14,058 bases of DNA, from the NCBI GenBank assembly GCA_049514335.1, contig JBEKVE010000081.1, positions 1 to 14,058 on the forward strand, written 5' to 3'. Every line of letters begins with the position of its first letter. Within the stretch, counting starts at the first letter, position 1. A model generated the notes under the pieces. The model was given only the letters and a program-made list of their open reading frames with translations. It was not told the DNA's origin and made no database searches. The stretch comes from JBEKVE01 sp049514335 (lineage in GTDB: Bacteria > Actinomycetota > Acidimicrobiia > Acidimicrobiales > UBA8190). The position numbers and the translations under genes are program-made. Positions 5,789 through 13,088 of the stretch are shown here, piece by piece.

Positions 5789-6585
5789 TGTTGCACGGTC
5801 ACGACGGCGCCGCTCGTCCGGGGCGGCTGGTGCACGACCAGCCGCACGGCGCCGGCGAAGTCGTCCTGGCGGCGACAGGACCCGTAGCGCTCGTCCCAGG
5901 TCCCCGATTCGAGGTCGTGGCGCAAGCGGGCGACGCAGCGCTCCTCCACCCCGGCCTCGAGGAACCCCCACGCCGACTGGGCCCGGCGGATCCGGGGGTC
6001 GAGGAATGCCTCGGGCCGGCCGAAGAACGCTTCGGTGAACCCGTCGGTGCAGGTCCGAGGGATGGGGACCTCCCACACCGCCGCCCCGCCGCCGAGGGCG
6101 GCGTCGATGGCATCGAGCGGTGGGTAGCGGCGCCGTTCCACCTCCATGAGCTCAGGCGCGTAGTGGGCCAGCCAGTAGCGCTCGAGCGCCTCGGGATCGA
6201 AGGTGAGCACCACCACGGGCCCGCGCGCGATCCGGCGCATCTCCTGGAGCCCCGCCGACCGGTCGCGCCAGTGATGGACGGTCAGGACCGCCAGGGCGGC
6301 GTCGAACGACGCCGGCGCGAACGGGAGACGCTCCGCCACCGCGTCCACCACGGGCCCGACCCCAGGAGGGCGCCGGGCACGCATGGCGGCGGATGGTTCG
6401 ACGGCGACGACCCGGCGTGCTTCTGGCTCATAGGAGCCGGCCCCGGCCCCTACGTTCAGCACGGTGCGCGCCGGACCCAGAGCGCTTGCGATCCGTGCCG
6501 CGATGGAGGGATCGGCGCGCCGGACGGCGTCGTAGCTCCCCCCGTCACGCTCGTAGTCGAAGTCGCCGGACCGGGCCCGGGGCAT
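5785..6585 (-). CDS. Class I SAM-dependent methyltransferase
   Basis: The 266-residue product shows the Rossmann-like methyltransferase core: motif I VLNVGAGAGSYEP (42-54), an acidic residue ending strand 2 (VVAVEPSAAM, 59-68), AERLPFAPASFDAALAVLTVHHW (84-106) covering motifs II-III, and RRIARGPVVVLTFDP (117-131). This arrangement is that of UbiE/Methyltransf_11-type small-molecule methyltransferases. The C-terminal 130 residues are a lid specific to the subgroup and give no substrate clue. ATG 6585 starts 2 bases after the aminopeptidase stop codon and the gene overlaps the next by 4 bases, so it is translated as the middle gene of an operon. Confidence 0.88.
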   Translation of the reverse strand: MPRARSGDFDYERDGGSYDAVRRADPSIAARIASALGPARTVLNVGAGAGSYEPEARRVVAVEPSAAMRARRPPGVGPVVDAVAERLPFAPASFDAALAVLTVHHWRDRSAGLQEMRRIARGPVVVLTFDPEALERYWLAHYAPELMEVERRRYPPLDAIDAALGGGAAVWEVPIPRTCTDGFTEAFFGRPEAFLDPRIRRAQSAWGFLEAGVEERCVARLRHDLESGTWDERYGSCRRQDDFAGAVRLVVHQPPRTSGAVVTVQQ

Positions 6586-6587
6586 GC

Positions 6588-7544
6588 TCAGCTCCGGAAT
6601 CGGTCCGTGGCCACCACCACGGCCTCGGCCATGGGCTCGGCGCCGAGCGTGTGCCCGGCCCGGGGTACCACCACCAGCTCGGCGTCGGGCCACGCCCGGG
6701 CCAGGGCCCAGGCGGTGGCGAGCGGGCTGGCGAGGTCGAGTCGGCCGTGCACCATGACGCCGGGGACGCCTGTCAGCGCACCCGCTCCCCGCAGCAGGGC
6801 ACCGTCTTCGAGCCAGGCGTCGTGGCGGAAGTAGTGGGTCACGATGCGGGCCCGGGCCACCTGGAAGGCGGGCTCCGCCCACGTGGCGGGGGGCTCGGTC
6901 CCCGGGTCAGCCACGCTCAGGGCCCAGTCCCAGGCGTTGAAGTGGCGCGCCGCCCGCAGGCGCACCGCGTCGTCGGGATCCTCGAGGAGGCGGGAGTACG
7001 CCTCCACCAGGTCGTGAGCGTCGGCGTCGTCCGCCGCCACCACCCCGGCACGGAAGCGTTCCCACTCGGCGGGGAACAGCGGCGCCACCGCTTTGTAGAG
7101 CCACTCGATCTCCCAGGGCCGCGTGGTGGCCACCGCCGCCAGGACCAGGGCGCGCACCCGCGCTGGATGGCGCTCGGCGTAGGCGAGGCCGAGGGTCGAG
7201 CCCCACGAGGTGCCGAACACGAGCCAGCGCTCGACGCCGAGATGGATCCGGAGCCGCTCGATGTCGCCGAGCAGATGCTCCGTGGTGTTGGCGCCGAGGT
7301 CGGTGGCCGGGTCGGCGGCATGGGGACGGCTGCGCCCGCAGCCCCGCTGGTCGAACAGCACGATCCGGTAGGCCGCGGGATCGAAGAACCGGCGGAAATG
7401 CGGCGAGCACCCCGATCCCGGTCCGCCGTGCAGCACCAGCGCCGGCACCCCGGCGCGGGCGCCGCAGGTCTCCCAGGCGATCCGATTTCCGTCGCCGACG
7501 TCGAGCATGCCGGCGTCGTGCGGCTCGGAGTCGGGATGGAGCAT
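6588..7544 (-). CDS. pip: Prolyl aminopeptidase (proline iminopeptidase), alpha/beta-hydrolase
   Basis: The 318-residue cytoplasmic serine peptidase removes N-terminal proline from peptides. Family motifs are complete: HGGPGSG oxyanion-hole loop (39-45), DQRGCGRS (65-72), nucleophile elbow GTSWGS with Ser113, WEIEWLY and the Trp-rich cap, GRLD with Asp270, and AGH with His298, giving a full Ser-Asp-His triad. The N-terminal HPDSEPHDAGMLDVGDGNRI also fits the family. ATG 7544 is preferred to the in-frame GTG 7553 because an AGGG lies at usable distance and relatives begin ML-P. It heads an operon with the methyltransferase and the DDN-like protein, although no pathway link between them is evident. 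It is divergent from the amidase gene. Confidence 0.92.
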   Translation of the reverse strand: MLHPDSEPHDAGMLDVGDGNRIAWETCGARAGVPALVLHGGPGSGCSPHFRRFFDPAAYRIVLFDQRGCGRSRPHAADPATDLGANTTEHLLGDIERLRIHLGVERWLVFGTSWGSTLGLAYAERHPARVRALVLAAVATTRPWEIEWLYKAVAPLFPAEWERFRAGVVAADDADAHDLVEAYSRLLEDPDDAVRLRAARHFNAWDWALSVADPGTEPPATWAEPAFQVARARIVTHYFRHDAWLEDGALLRGAGALTGVPGVMVHGRLDLASPLATAWALARAWPDAELVVVPRAGHTLGAEPMAEAVVVATDRFRS

Positions 7545-7628
7545 CGGGATCACACCCTGTCACAGCGGACCGCACCCGCCCAGCTCGGGGAGCGTCCCGG
7601 GCCCGGCGCGGGGCGCGGCCGCGACCGA

Positions 7629-7648
7629 ACACCGTGTCGGTACCATCG
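7629..7648 (+). promoter_or_regulatory. 20-bp promoter-like element upstream of the amidase gene
   Basis: ACACCGTGTCGGTACCATCG matches the element before the thioesterase gene (minus strand, 2704-2685) at 19 of 20 positions. TACCAT (7641-7646) would be the -10 box, giving a 5' leader of about 50 bases before ATG 7702. No clear -35 is visible. Confidence 0.5.
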
Positions 7649-7659
7649 CCTTCGCTGCA

Positions 7660-7681
7660 CGGGCGCTTTTCCGGGCGCCCG
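7660..7681 (+). promoter_or_regulatory. Hairpin in the amidase 5' leader
   Basis: CGGGCGC (7660-7666) and GCGCCCG (7675-7681) can form a perfect 7-bp GC stem around the loop TTTTCCGG. It sits between the putative -10 box and the ATG at 7702, in a leader that lacks a Shine-Dalgarno sequence. It could affect initiation or mRNA stability; this is inference. Confidence 0.3.
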
Positions 7682-7701
7682 CACCCCGCCCCCCCGTCCC
7701 C

Positions 7702-8745
7702 ATGCGCCCGACCCCGTCAATCGCCCCCCGGGCGCCGTCGCCGCCCTCGTCACGGGTCCGCGTCCGCCGTCGCCGGGCGGCGGCGGTCCTCGCCGTGGTG
7801 CTGGCGGCGGGAGCGGTGACAGGGCTCGCCCTCGTCGGTAGCGAGCACAACGCTCCCGGGCGACGCCACGACACCATCCCCGTCCCGATCGGAGGCATGG
7901 CGCTCGAGCCCGGCCACTTCGCGTCGGGGGCGTGCGTGGCATATGCGCCCACGGTGGGCGACCGCCACGAGACGGTCTTTCTCGACGCCGGCCACGGTGG
8001 CATCGACCCCGGGGCGGTGGGGGTGACCACGGCGGGCCAGACCATCTACGAAGCCGATGCGACGCTGCCCGTCGAGCTCGACACCTTGGCGCTGCTGCGC
8101 GCCGAGGGGTTCCGCGTGGTGGTGTCGCGCACCACCGACTCCACCGTGGCGCGGCTCGGACGGGCCGACAGCGCCGGCAGCGAGCTCACGCTGCAGGGCT
8201 CCCACGACGACGTGGCGGCCCGAGCCGCCTGCGCCGACGACGCCGGGGCACGCGCCCTCGTCGGCATCTACTTCGACGCCGGCCTGTCCGCTCAGGATGC
8301 CGGCAGCCTCACCGCCTACGACGCCGCCCGTTCGTTCTCGAACGCCAACCTGGCGCTCGCCACTCTCCTGCAGGACGACGTCCTGACGGCCATGAACGGG
8401 CGCGGGTGGGGCATCCCCGACGCCGGCGTGCAGGACGACACGATGCTCGGCTCCTTCGTCGGGGACCCCCAGGCCGGCGGTATCGCCGGAGCCGCCGCGT
8501 CCTACGACCACCTCCTGCTCCTCGGGCCCGCCGCGGCCGGGTTCTTCTCCCAACCGAGCCGGATGCCGGGTGCCGTGATCGAACCGCTCTTCGTCACCGA
8601 TCCCTTCGAAGCGTCGATCGCCGCCAACGCCTCGGACCAGGCGGTCATCGCCGGCGGGATCGCCCACGCCGTGGAGCAGTTCCTCATCCCCCCGGTTCCG
8701 AGCGGCGGACACAAGGACGCTGCCGCGCACCACGCTCGGCACTGA
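7702..8745 (+). CDS. N-acetylmuramoyl-L-alanine amidase (Amidase_3-like), membrane-anchored or secreted, zinc site altered
   Basis: The 347-residue protein has a basic N-terminus (VRVRRRR to residue 25) and one hydrophobic helix (26-45), then an exported Amidase_3-type domain (about 90-330). This family cleaves the lactyl-amide bond between muramic acid and the stem peptide using zinc held by His, Glu and His. VFLDAGHGGIDPGAVG (92-107) gives the first His (98), IYEADATL gives Glu117, and AVIEPLFVTD (291-300) gives the catalytic Glu294. The second zinc His is expected in an SIH-N motif, but the aligned segment reads LVGIYFDAG, with Tyr190 (TAC). The residues 160-290 are otherwise family-like but divergent. 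No peptidoglycan-binding repeat is present. ATG 7702 is the only reasonable start; no SD is visible. It may be an inactive or altered enzyme. Confidence 0.8.
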   Translation: MRPTPSIAPRAPSPPSSRVRVRRRRAAAVLAVVLAAGAVTGLALVGSEHNAPGRRHDTIPVPIGGMALEPGHFASGACVAYAPTVGDRHETVFLDAGHGGIDPGAVGVTTAGQTIYEADATLPVELDTLALLRAEGFRVVVSRTTDSTVARLGRADSAGSELTLQGSHDDVAARAACADDAGARALVGIYFDAGLSAQDAGSLTAYDAARSFSNANLALATLLQDDVLTAMNGRGWGIPDAGVQDDTMLGSFVGDPQAGGIAGAAASYDHLLLLGPAAAGFFSQPSRMPGAVIEPLFVTDPFEASIAANASDQAVIAGGIAHAVEQFLIPPVPSGGHKDAAAHHARH

Positions 8746-8947
8746 CCCGACCACATTTCGCTGATCACCCCCAGGTCACGACGCGGCGTCCGACACTGCT
8801 CCTCGTCCCTCGGTCATCGAACCGCCCGTTGCCTCACGACACGCAACGCGCTTCGCACGCCGAAGGCCGTTGACACGAGCGCGACACGGACTTACCGTCA
8901 TTTGTGTCGGCGCGGTGGAGCCGGCCGACGGAGTGGGGGCCACGGGC
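8746..8947 (+). promoter_or_regulatory. Intergenic region with a strong promoter and short leader ORF
   Basis: This 202-bp gap holds a weak hairpin (CGTTGC 8827-8832, GCAACG 8843-8848, 10-base loop), then TTGACA at 8870-8875, a 17-bp spacer and TACCGT at 8893-8898. That is the best consensus promoter in the window. Transcription would start near 8904. No T-rich terminator for the amidase gene is seen. Confidence 0.65.
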
Positions 8948-8951
8948 ATGA
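8904..8951 (+). CDS. Possible leader peptide ORF upstream of the secreted protein
   Basis: GTG 8904 lies 5 bases after the TACCGT box, so it could be read without a leader. It encodes 15 residues (VSARWSRPTEWGPRA) and ends in a TGA that overlaps the ATG of the next gene as ATGA, a coupling arrangement. The downstream gene has its own GGAG-type ribosome binding site, so this ORF may be incidental. Existence is inferred from position alone. Confidence 0.25.
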   Translation: MSARWSRPTEWGPRA

Positions 8952-9619
8952 TCGCAGCAGTGGCGCGATCCCTTCTGCACAACGCGGTGCGACGAAGCGT
9001 CGCCACCCTGGGGGCGGCGGTCGTGGTGATCGGCACCATCGTGCTCACGGGCGGCGCTGCCGTGGCGTCCATCCCGACCGTCAACGTGGCCAACGCCACG
9101 GTGTCGTGCCAGGACGTCACCGGCGGGGCCACCTTCTCCCCCGCGCTGCGGGCAGCGGGGAACGCGCAAGGGTTGGAGACGGTGCACCTCGATCTGGCCT
9201 TGACGGGATGCTCCTCTGCCTCCCTGCCCGCACCGGCCATACTCGTCGGTCATCTCACCGGGTCGATGGCGGCCGACGACGGCGACACCTGCGCAGCCAA
9301 CCTGACCGGCATGCGGTACGCGTCGCTCGGGGACTTCACCGTCCGGTGGAAGGCACACCATGCCAAGATCGCCGCGCTCAGCACCTTCTCCCCCGGCCGG
9401 GTCCGTCCCGTCAAGGTCCGAGGCAAAGGCGGCCTGACCAACGAGTCGATCAAGCTGGGCAAGGCGGGGGGCGGGCGGGCCACGGTCCTCGGTGCCTTCA
9501 CCGGCGGGAACGGGGGCAGCGGGTCGTCGCTCGAGCTCCGGTGGAGCACCTCGGCCGCCACCTGCGCCGCAGCGCTGCACGCACTGCCGATCGAGTCGGG
9601 CAGCCTGAGCTTCTCCTGA
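8948..9619 (+). CDS. Secreted protein of unknown function with the Cys/FSP/RW domain
   Basis: The 223-residue product begins at ATG 8948 with GGAGTGGGGG upstream. Residues 1-40 form a signal peptide (basic HNAVRRS, hydrophobic LGAAVVVIGTIVL, cleavage near AVA-S). The mature part is a single domain rich in Gly, Ala, Ser and Thr with four cysteines (54, 88, 115, 206), FSP at 63-65 and an RW pair at 133-134. No catalytic motif or membrane anchor is visible. The first three cysteines, FSP and RW match in order and spacing the N-terminal domain of the beta-propeller protein at the left edge. I do not recognise a named family. Two disulphides in a beta-rich exported domain are plausible. It is expressed from a consensus promoter and ends 13 bases from the convergent acetyltransferase gene. 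Confidence 0.7.
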   Translation: MIAAVARSLLHNAVRRSVATLGAAVVVIGTIVLTGGAAVASIPTVNVANATVSCQDVTGGATFSPALRAAGNAQGLETVHLDLALTGCSSASLPAPAILVGHLTGSMAADDGDTCAANLTGMRYASLGDFTVRWKAHHAKIAALSTFSPGRVRPVKVRGKGGLTNESIKLGKAGGGRATVLGAFTGGNGGSGSSLELRWSTSAATCAAALHALPIESGSLSFS

Positions 9620-9632
9620 GGCGCCAGCCCCG

Positions 9633-10712
9633 TCAGCTGCGGCGAAGCAGCCCCGACGAGGACAGCCGGTCGACCACGCCCGACGACTTGAGCGCGCTCT
9701 TGGCCAGGTGCAGGGCGCGAACCGACGGCGACGAGAAGGCGGACACCTCGAGGGTGTCGTAGGCGCCCGTGCTCCACTCCCGCTTGTAGGGGGCGTCGCG
9801 CGGACCGAAGTCGAACTCCGTGCACCCCGACGAGAAGGCGTGGCCCAGGACGTGGCGGAACAGGACCTGGCCCGGCGTGAAGCGCGAGAAGCTCGGATCG
9901 AAGCGCAGTCCCCCGCCGCTGATGAGGTTGTTGCTGCGGAAGGTGAAGGACGTGGCCACGGGCCGGTCCCCGAGGTAGAGGACGAACAACGCCAGGCGCG
10001 ACAACTCGGCCGCCCGGTGCAGGATGTCGACGGTGAAGGGCCGGTAGGCGCCGGCGAAGAAGTGCGTCCTCGGCCGGGCCCGCTCGGCGATGTCGAAGAC
10101 CTCGGTGACGTCGGGCAGGCGCTTGTCCACATCGTCGCGGTCGAATGCCACCTCGATGCGATACGGCATGCCCTCGCGCTCGGCCAGGCGGTCCATGCGG
10201 TCGAGCTCGCGCCGGAAGCTCCGGCGACGGCTCTGCCAGTAGTCGTCCCAGGACCCGTCGATCGTCACGAAGGGACCTGCCGGACCGAGCTCGGCGCGCC
10301 ATGCCCGGTCCCCGACGTGACGCAGGGCATCGATCCCGGGCCCCGCCAGCCTGTACTGGTGCAGGTCGAGCATGGTCCGGGGCTCGTCGAGCAGGTTCGT
10401 CCACAGCTCCCTGCCCGCCTGCTCCTCCCCCGCTGCGACCAGCACCTCGCTCACGCCGAGCATGTCGGATCCGAGGAAGCGAAGCGTGTCCACCCCCAGG
10501 CGCCGGCTCCGGTACAGAGGGGCCAGGGCCAGCAACTGGCCCTTGGACTCCGCCACGGCCACGTGCAGCTCGCCGTTGCCGAGGTGCTTCCACCACGACA
10601 GCGCCCAATAGGGCTGCACGTAGTGCCGGGACGCCGAGGCGTCGGCCAGGGCGGCCCACGATTCGGTCACCTCGTCCACCTCGGACAGCGTGCGCAGGAC
10701 CCTGACGGACAT
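9633..10712 (-). CDS. GNAT family N-acetyltransferase, CelD/BcsL type
   Basis: The 359-residue protein matches CelD/BcsL-type (Acetyltransf_6, FemAB-related) proteins: an N-terminal half with WAALADASASRHYVQPYWAL (19-38) and a second GNAT-like half with GDRPVATSFTFRSNNLISGG (248-267), FDPSFSRFTPGQVLF (271-285) and EFDFGPRDAPYKREWS (299-314), the family signature. Members are often in extracellular polysaccharide loci and are thought to acylate sugars or amino sugars; the substrate here is unknown. ATG 10712 lies 7 bases after a TACCAT box (10725-10720), suggesting a leaderless transcript, and there is no SD. It is divergent from the DinB-like gene. Envelope polysaccharide modification is a reasonable guess, given the mannosyltransferase 2.5 kb away. 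Confidence 0.85.
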   Translation of the reverse strand: MSVRVLRTLSEVDEVTESWAALADASASRHYVQPYWALSWWKHLGNGELHVAVAESKGQLLALAPLYRSRRLGVDTLRFLGSDMLGVSEVLVAAGEEQAGRELWTNLLDEPRTMLDLHQYRLAGPGIDALRHVGDRAWRAELGPAGPFVTIDGSWDDYWQSRRRSFRRELDRMDRLAEREGMPYRIEVAFDRDDVDKRLPDVTEVFDIAERARPRTHFFAGAYRPFTVDILHRAAELSRLALFVLYLGDRPVATSFTFRSNNLISGGGLRFDPSFSRFTPGQVLFRHVLGHAFSSGCTEFDFGPRDAPYKREWSTGAYDTLEVSAFSSPSVRALHLAKSALKSSGVVDRLSSSGLLRRS

Positions 10713-10719
10713 CTCATCG

Positions 10720-10725
10720 ATGGTA
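10720..10725 (-). promoter_or_regulatory. -10 box of the CelD-like acetyltransferase gene (leaderless)
   Basis: TACCAT on the minus strand ends 7 bases before ATG 10712. The following bases continue CG, so TACCATCG is shared with the elements at 2685 and 7641. No -35 match is obvious. Confidence 0.4.
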
Positions 10726-10784
10726 ATTCAGGGCTCGGCGCTTTCCGGGACCAAACACCCAGAAACCTCGGCCATGCTGTGGGG

Positions 10785-11360
10785 GTGGACCAGGTCATCG
10801 CCCTGGAGGAAGCCCTCGGGGTGCAGCTCGAGGTGGTCGGTCGCCTCGATCCGAGCGAGATGCGCCGTCCCTCGGCGTGCCCGGGATGGTCACTGCGCGA
10901 CGTCCTCAACCACTCGGTCGGCGTCACGCGCAAGTTCGCCGAATTCGCCTCCGGATCGACCGACGCGCCGCGTACCCCCGAGGGCGACCTCGTCGGCACC
11001 GACGCACAGGCGGCCCTGGCCGCGGTGGCGTCGACGGCTGGTGCGGCCTGGCGGGGTGCGGACCGACGTCGGATGTGCCGCCTGCGGTTCGGCACCTTCA
11101 CCTCCGACCAGGCGGCGGGGATCAATCTTTTCGACGTGCTGGCCCATACCTGGGACGTGGCCTCGCCTCTGGACATCGCCGTCGACTGCCCGGACACGCT
11201 GTGGGACACGGCCCTGGCGGCGTTCGATTCGGTCTTGCGCCACGGCCGAGACTCGTCGCACTACGGGCCCGAGATCCCCTCCCCGCCGGGCGCGTCGTCC
11301 ATGGACCGATTCCTCCATGCCACGGGTCGGAGCACCCCACCTCGACGAGCCGACCGCTAG
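10785..11360 (+). CDS. DinB-like TIGR03086-type metal-binding protein
   Basis: The 191-residue protein carries the two landmarks of TIGR03086/mycothiol-type DinB four-helix-bundle proteins: PGWSLRDVLNHSVG (33-46) with metal-ligand candidate His43, and NLFDVLAHTWDVA (114-126) with His121 and Asp125. The closing GPEIPSPPGASSMDRFLHATGR (161-182) is the usual C-terminal signature. Such proteins bind a divalent metal, and some relatives are thiol-dependent S-transferases or isomerases; the reaction here is unknown. GTG 10785 is chosen because a CATGCT -10-like hexamer ends 6 bases before it; GTG 10779 is also in frame. It is followed after 67 bases by the P450 gene. Confidence 0.8.
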   Translation: MDQVIALEEALGVQLEVVGRLDPSEMRRPSACPGWSLRDVLNHSVGVTRKFAEFASGSTDAPRTPEGDLVGTDAQAALAAVASTAGAAWRGADRRRMCRLRFGTFTSDQAAGINLFDVLAHTWDVASPLDIAVDCPDTLWDTALAAFDSVLRHGRDSSHYGPEIPSPPGASSMDRFLHATGRSTPPRRADR

Positions 11361-11372
11361 CCGTGGGGGCGG

Positions 11373-11378
11373 TATCGT
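11373..11378 (+). promoter_or_regulatory. Possible -10 box of the P450 gene
   Basis: TATCGT lies about 50 bases before the P450 ATG, with a weak CCGACC 17 bp upstream in the -35 position. Unlike other promoters here it would give a leadered mRNA of roughly 42 bases. Confidence 0.35.
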
Positions 11379-11392
11379 CAGCCGACCGCTCC

Positions 11393-11431
11393 ATGGTCAC
11401 CGGGACCGTGGGGCGGCGGGGGGACCCATGA
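11393..11431 (+). CDS. Possible 12-residue leader ORF before the P450 gene
   Basis: ATG 11393 opens a short frame (MVTGTVGRRGDP) whose TGA overlaps the P450 start codon as ATGA. A G-rich stretch inside it can serve as the P450 ribosome binding site, so it may be incidental. It mirrors the arrangement at 8904-8951. Confidence 0.2.
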   Translation: MVTGTVGRRGDP

Positions 11432-12672
11432 CCGACGCAGATGCGAGAGGCGAGATCTTCATCGATCCCGTCGCCTACACCGACCAAGAGCGCTGGCATG
11501 CCGTCGCCGCCGAGCTTCGCCGCGATGCCCCCGTGCTGCGCGTCGAGTACGAGGGTTTCACGCCGTTCTGGGCGGTGACGCGCTACGAGGACGTCTTCGC
11601 CGTGTCGCGCAACAACGCCCAATTCCTCAACACGCGGAATTCGGTCCTGGGCCCCGATGCCCAGCTCGAGTTCCTGAGCACCATCGGCGTCGAGCCCAAG
11701 ACCCTCATCCACATGGACGGCACCGAGCACCACGATCACCGCGAGGTGGCCAACGCCTGGTTCCGTCCCAGAGCCGTCAACCGCCGCCGGGAGGCCATCG
11801 ACGCCATCGCCGACGAATTCGTGGCGAAGCTCCGGGACATGGGGGGTGCGTGCGACTTCGCCCAGGACATCGCCGTCCCCTACACGCTGCGGGTGATCAT
11901 GAGCATCTTCGGCGTGCCGCAGGAGGACGAGCCGACCATGCTGCGTCTCACCCAGGGCCTCTTCGGAGCGGCGGACCCCGAGTACCTCGGAGACCTGAGC
12001 GACCCGTTCGCCCTGGTCGTCGACACCATCGAGCAGTTCGACCAGTACTTCCAGGCCCTCGCCCAGGAGCGGCGGGCACGACCCACCGACGACCTGGCCA
12101 CCGTCATCGCCAACGGTCAGGTGGGCGGCTGTCCCATGGACGGTCACGCCACCTTCTGGTACTTCACCATCGTGGCCACGGCCGGGCACGACACGACCTC
12201 GTTCGCCCTGGCCGGTGGCATGGAAGCGCTGCTGCGCCGACCCGAGCAGGTAAAGGCGCTCCAAGCCGATCCCTCGATCATCGGCAACGCCGTCGACGAG
12301 ATGATCCGCTGGACGTCCCCGGTGCGGCACTTCCTGCGCTACCTGACCGAGCCCGCCACCCTGTCGGACGTGGAGATCCCGGCCGGTGACCGGCTTCTGC
12401 TGTCGTATCCGTCGGCCAACCGCGACGAGACCGTGTTCGAGGACCCCATGACCTTCTCGGTCACGCGACCCAACGCCAACCGGATGATCGCCTTCGGCGG
12501 TGGTGAGCACTTCTGCCTGGGGTCCACCTTCGCCCGCCGCGAGCTGCGCACGTTCCTGCCCCGGCTCCTCGACGCGATCGACGCCATCGAGCTCGACGGA
12601 GCGCCGGCCTGGGCCCAGGCGAACTTCGTGGGCGGCGTGAAGCACCTGCCCGTGGCGGCCACGTTCAAATGA
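11428..12672 (+). CDS. Cytochrome P450
   Basis: The 414-residue soluble bacterial P450 has all class landmarks: the C-helix region HMDGTEHHDHREVANAWFRP, the I-helix oxygen-activation motif AGHDTTS (252-258), the K-helix ExxR (Glu291 to Arg294, EMIR), the AN-R-DE-VFEDP meander and the heme-binding loop FGGGEHFCLG with the axial Cys363. It would take electrons from a ferredoxin and reductase, neither of which is encoded here. The overall pattern resembles the CYP families abundant in actinobacteria that act on sterols, terpenes or fatty acids, but I cannot name the subfamily. ATG 11428 follows a GGGGGGACCC stretch that can serve as SD. Downstream, a perfect 10-bp palindrome CCGTCGACGG (12687-12696) lies before the DUF1801 gene. 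Confidence 0.95.
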   Translation: MTDADARGEIFIDPVAYTDQERWHAVAAELRRDAPVLRVEYEGFTPFWAVTRYEDVFAVSRNNAQFLNTRNSVLGPDAQLEFLSTIGVEPKTLIHMDGTEHHDHREVANAWFRPRAVNRRREAIDAIADEFVAKLRDMGGACDFAQDIAVPYTLRVIMSIFGVPQEDEPTMLRLTQGLFGAADPEYLGDLSDPFALVVDTIEQFDQYFQALAQERRARPTDDLATVIANGQVGGCPMDGHATFWYFTIVATAGHDTTSFALAGGMEALLRRPEQVKALQADPSIIGNAVDEMIRWTSPVRHFLRYLTEPATLSDVEIPAGDRLLLSYPSANRDETVFEDPMTFSVTRPNANRMIAFGGGEHFCLGSTFARRELRTFLPRLLDAIDAIELDGAPAWAQANFVGGVKHLPVAATFK

Positions 12673-12713
12673 GCGGCCGGCCCACGCCGTCGACGGTCTG
12701 ATCGGCGCACCTG

Positions 12714-13088
12714 ATGCCGGCCACCGAGATCGACGAGTACCTGCGCAGCCTGGACGAGCCCAAGCGCAGCACCCTGGGCCGACTGCGCCGGGACATCCTG
12801 GCCGTGGTGCCCGACGCCGACCAGTGCCTGTCCTACGGCGTCCCGGGATTCAGGGTGGCCGGCAAGACGATCGCCGGCTTCGCCGCCTTCAAGAACCACC
12901 TGAGCTACCTGCCCCACAGTGGTGCGGTATTCCCCCAGCTGTCCGAGGAGCTGGCGGGGTACGACAAGACCACCGGCGCACTGCACTTTGCCGTCGACGA
13001 GCCGCTGCCGGCCGCGCTCGTCGCCAAGCTGATCGCCGTCCGGCTGCGCCAGGCCTTTCCCGTGCCCGATGGCCGCACCAGCAGCTAA
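12714..13088 (+). CDS. DUF1801 family protein (YdhG-like frataxin fold)
   Basis: The 124-residue cytoplasmic protein matches the DUF1801/YdhG family: an N-terminal helix IDEYLRSLDEPKRSTLGRLR (6-25), VVPDADQCLSYGVPGFRV (31-48), GFAAFKNHLSYLPHSG (55-70) and TTGALHFAVDEPLP (86-99). The fold is frataxin-like and a Bacillus relative has been proposed as an iron chaperone, but function is generally unproven. ATG 12714 lies 41 bases after the P450 stop with no clear SD, so it may be cotranscribed with the P450. Length is complete for the family. Confidence 0.85.
   Translation: MPATEIDEYLRSLDEPKRSTLGRLRRDILAVVPDADQCLSYGVPGFRVAGKTIAGFAAFKNHLSYLPHSGAVFPQLSEELAGYDKTTGALHFAVDEPLPAALVAKLIAVRLRQAFPVPDGRTSS

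Noticed and set aside
6393..7841. A long plus-strand frame opposite the aminopeptidase and methyltransferase genes
   Set aside because: It is a complementary shadow of recognised genes, with His/Gly/Arg-rich composition and no domain.
8827..8848. CGTTGC/GCAACG hairpin after the amidase gene
   Set aside because: The 6-bp stem with a 10-base loop and no T-run is too weak to call as a terminator.
9708..10784. Long upstream extension of the DinB-like frame, antisense to the acetyltransferase gene
   Set aside because: The DinB fold starts near 10785; the upstream part has no family similarity and overlaps a well-supported gene.
11122..12645. A 507-residue minus-strand frame opposite the P450 gene
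   Set aside because: The P450 has every hallmark motif on the plus strand; the antisense frame has none.
12687..12696. Perfect 10-bp palindrome CCGTCGACGG between the P450 and DUF1801 genes
   Set aside because: Ten-base palindromes are expected by chance in GC-rich DNA, and it lacks a second copy or a terminator tail.
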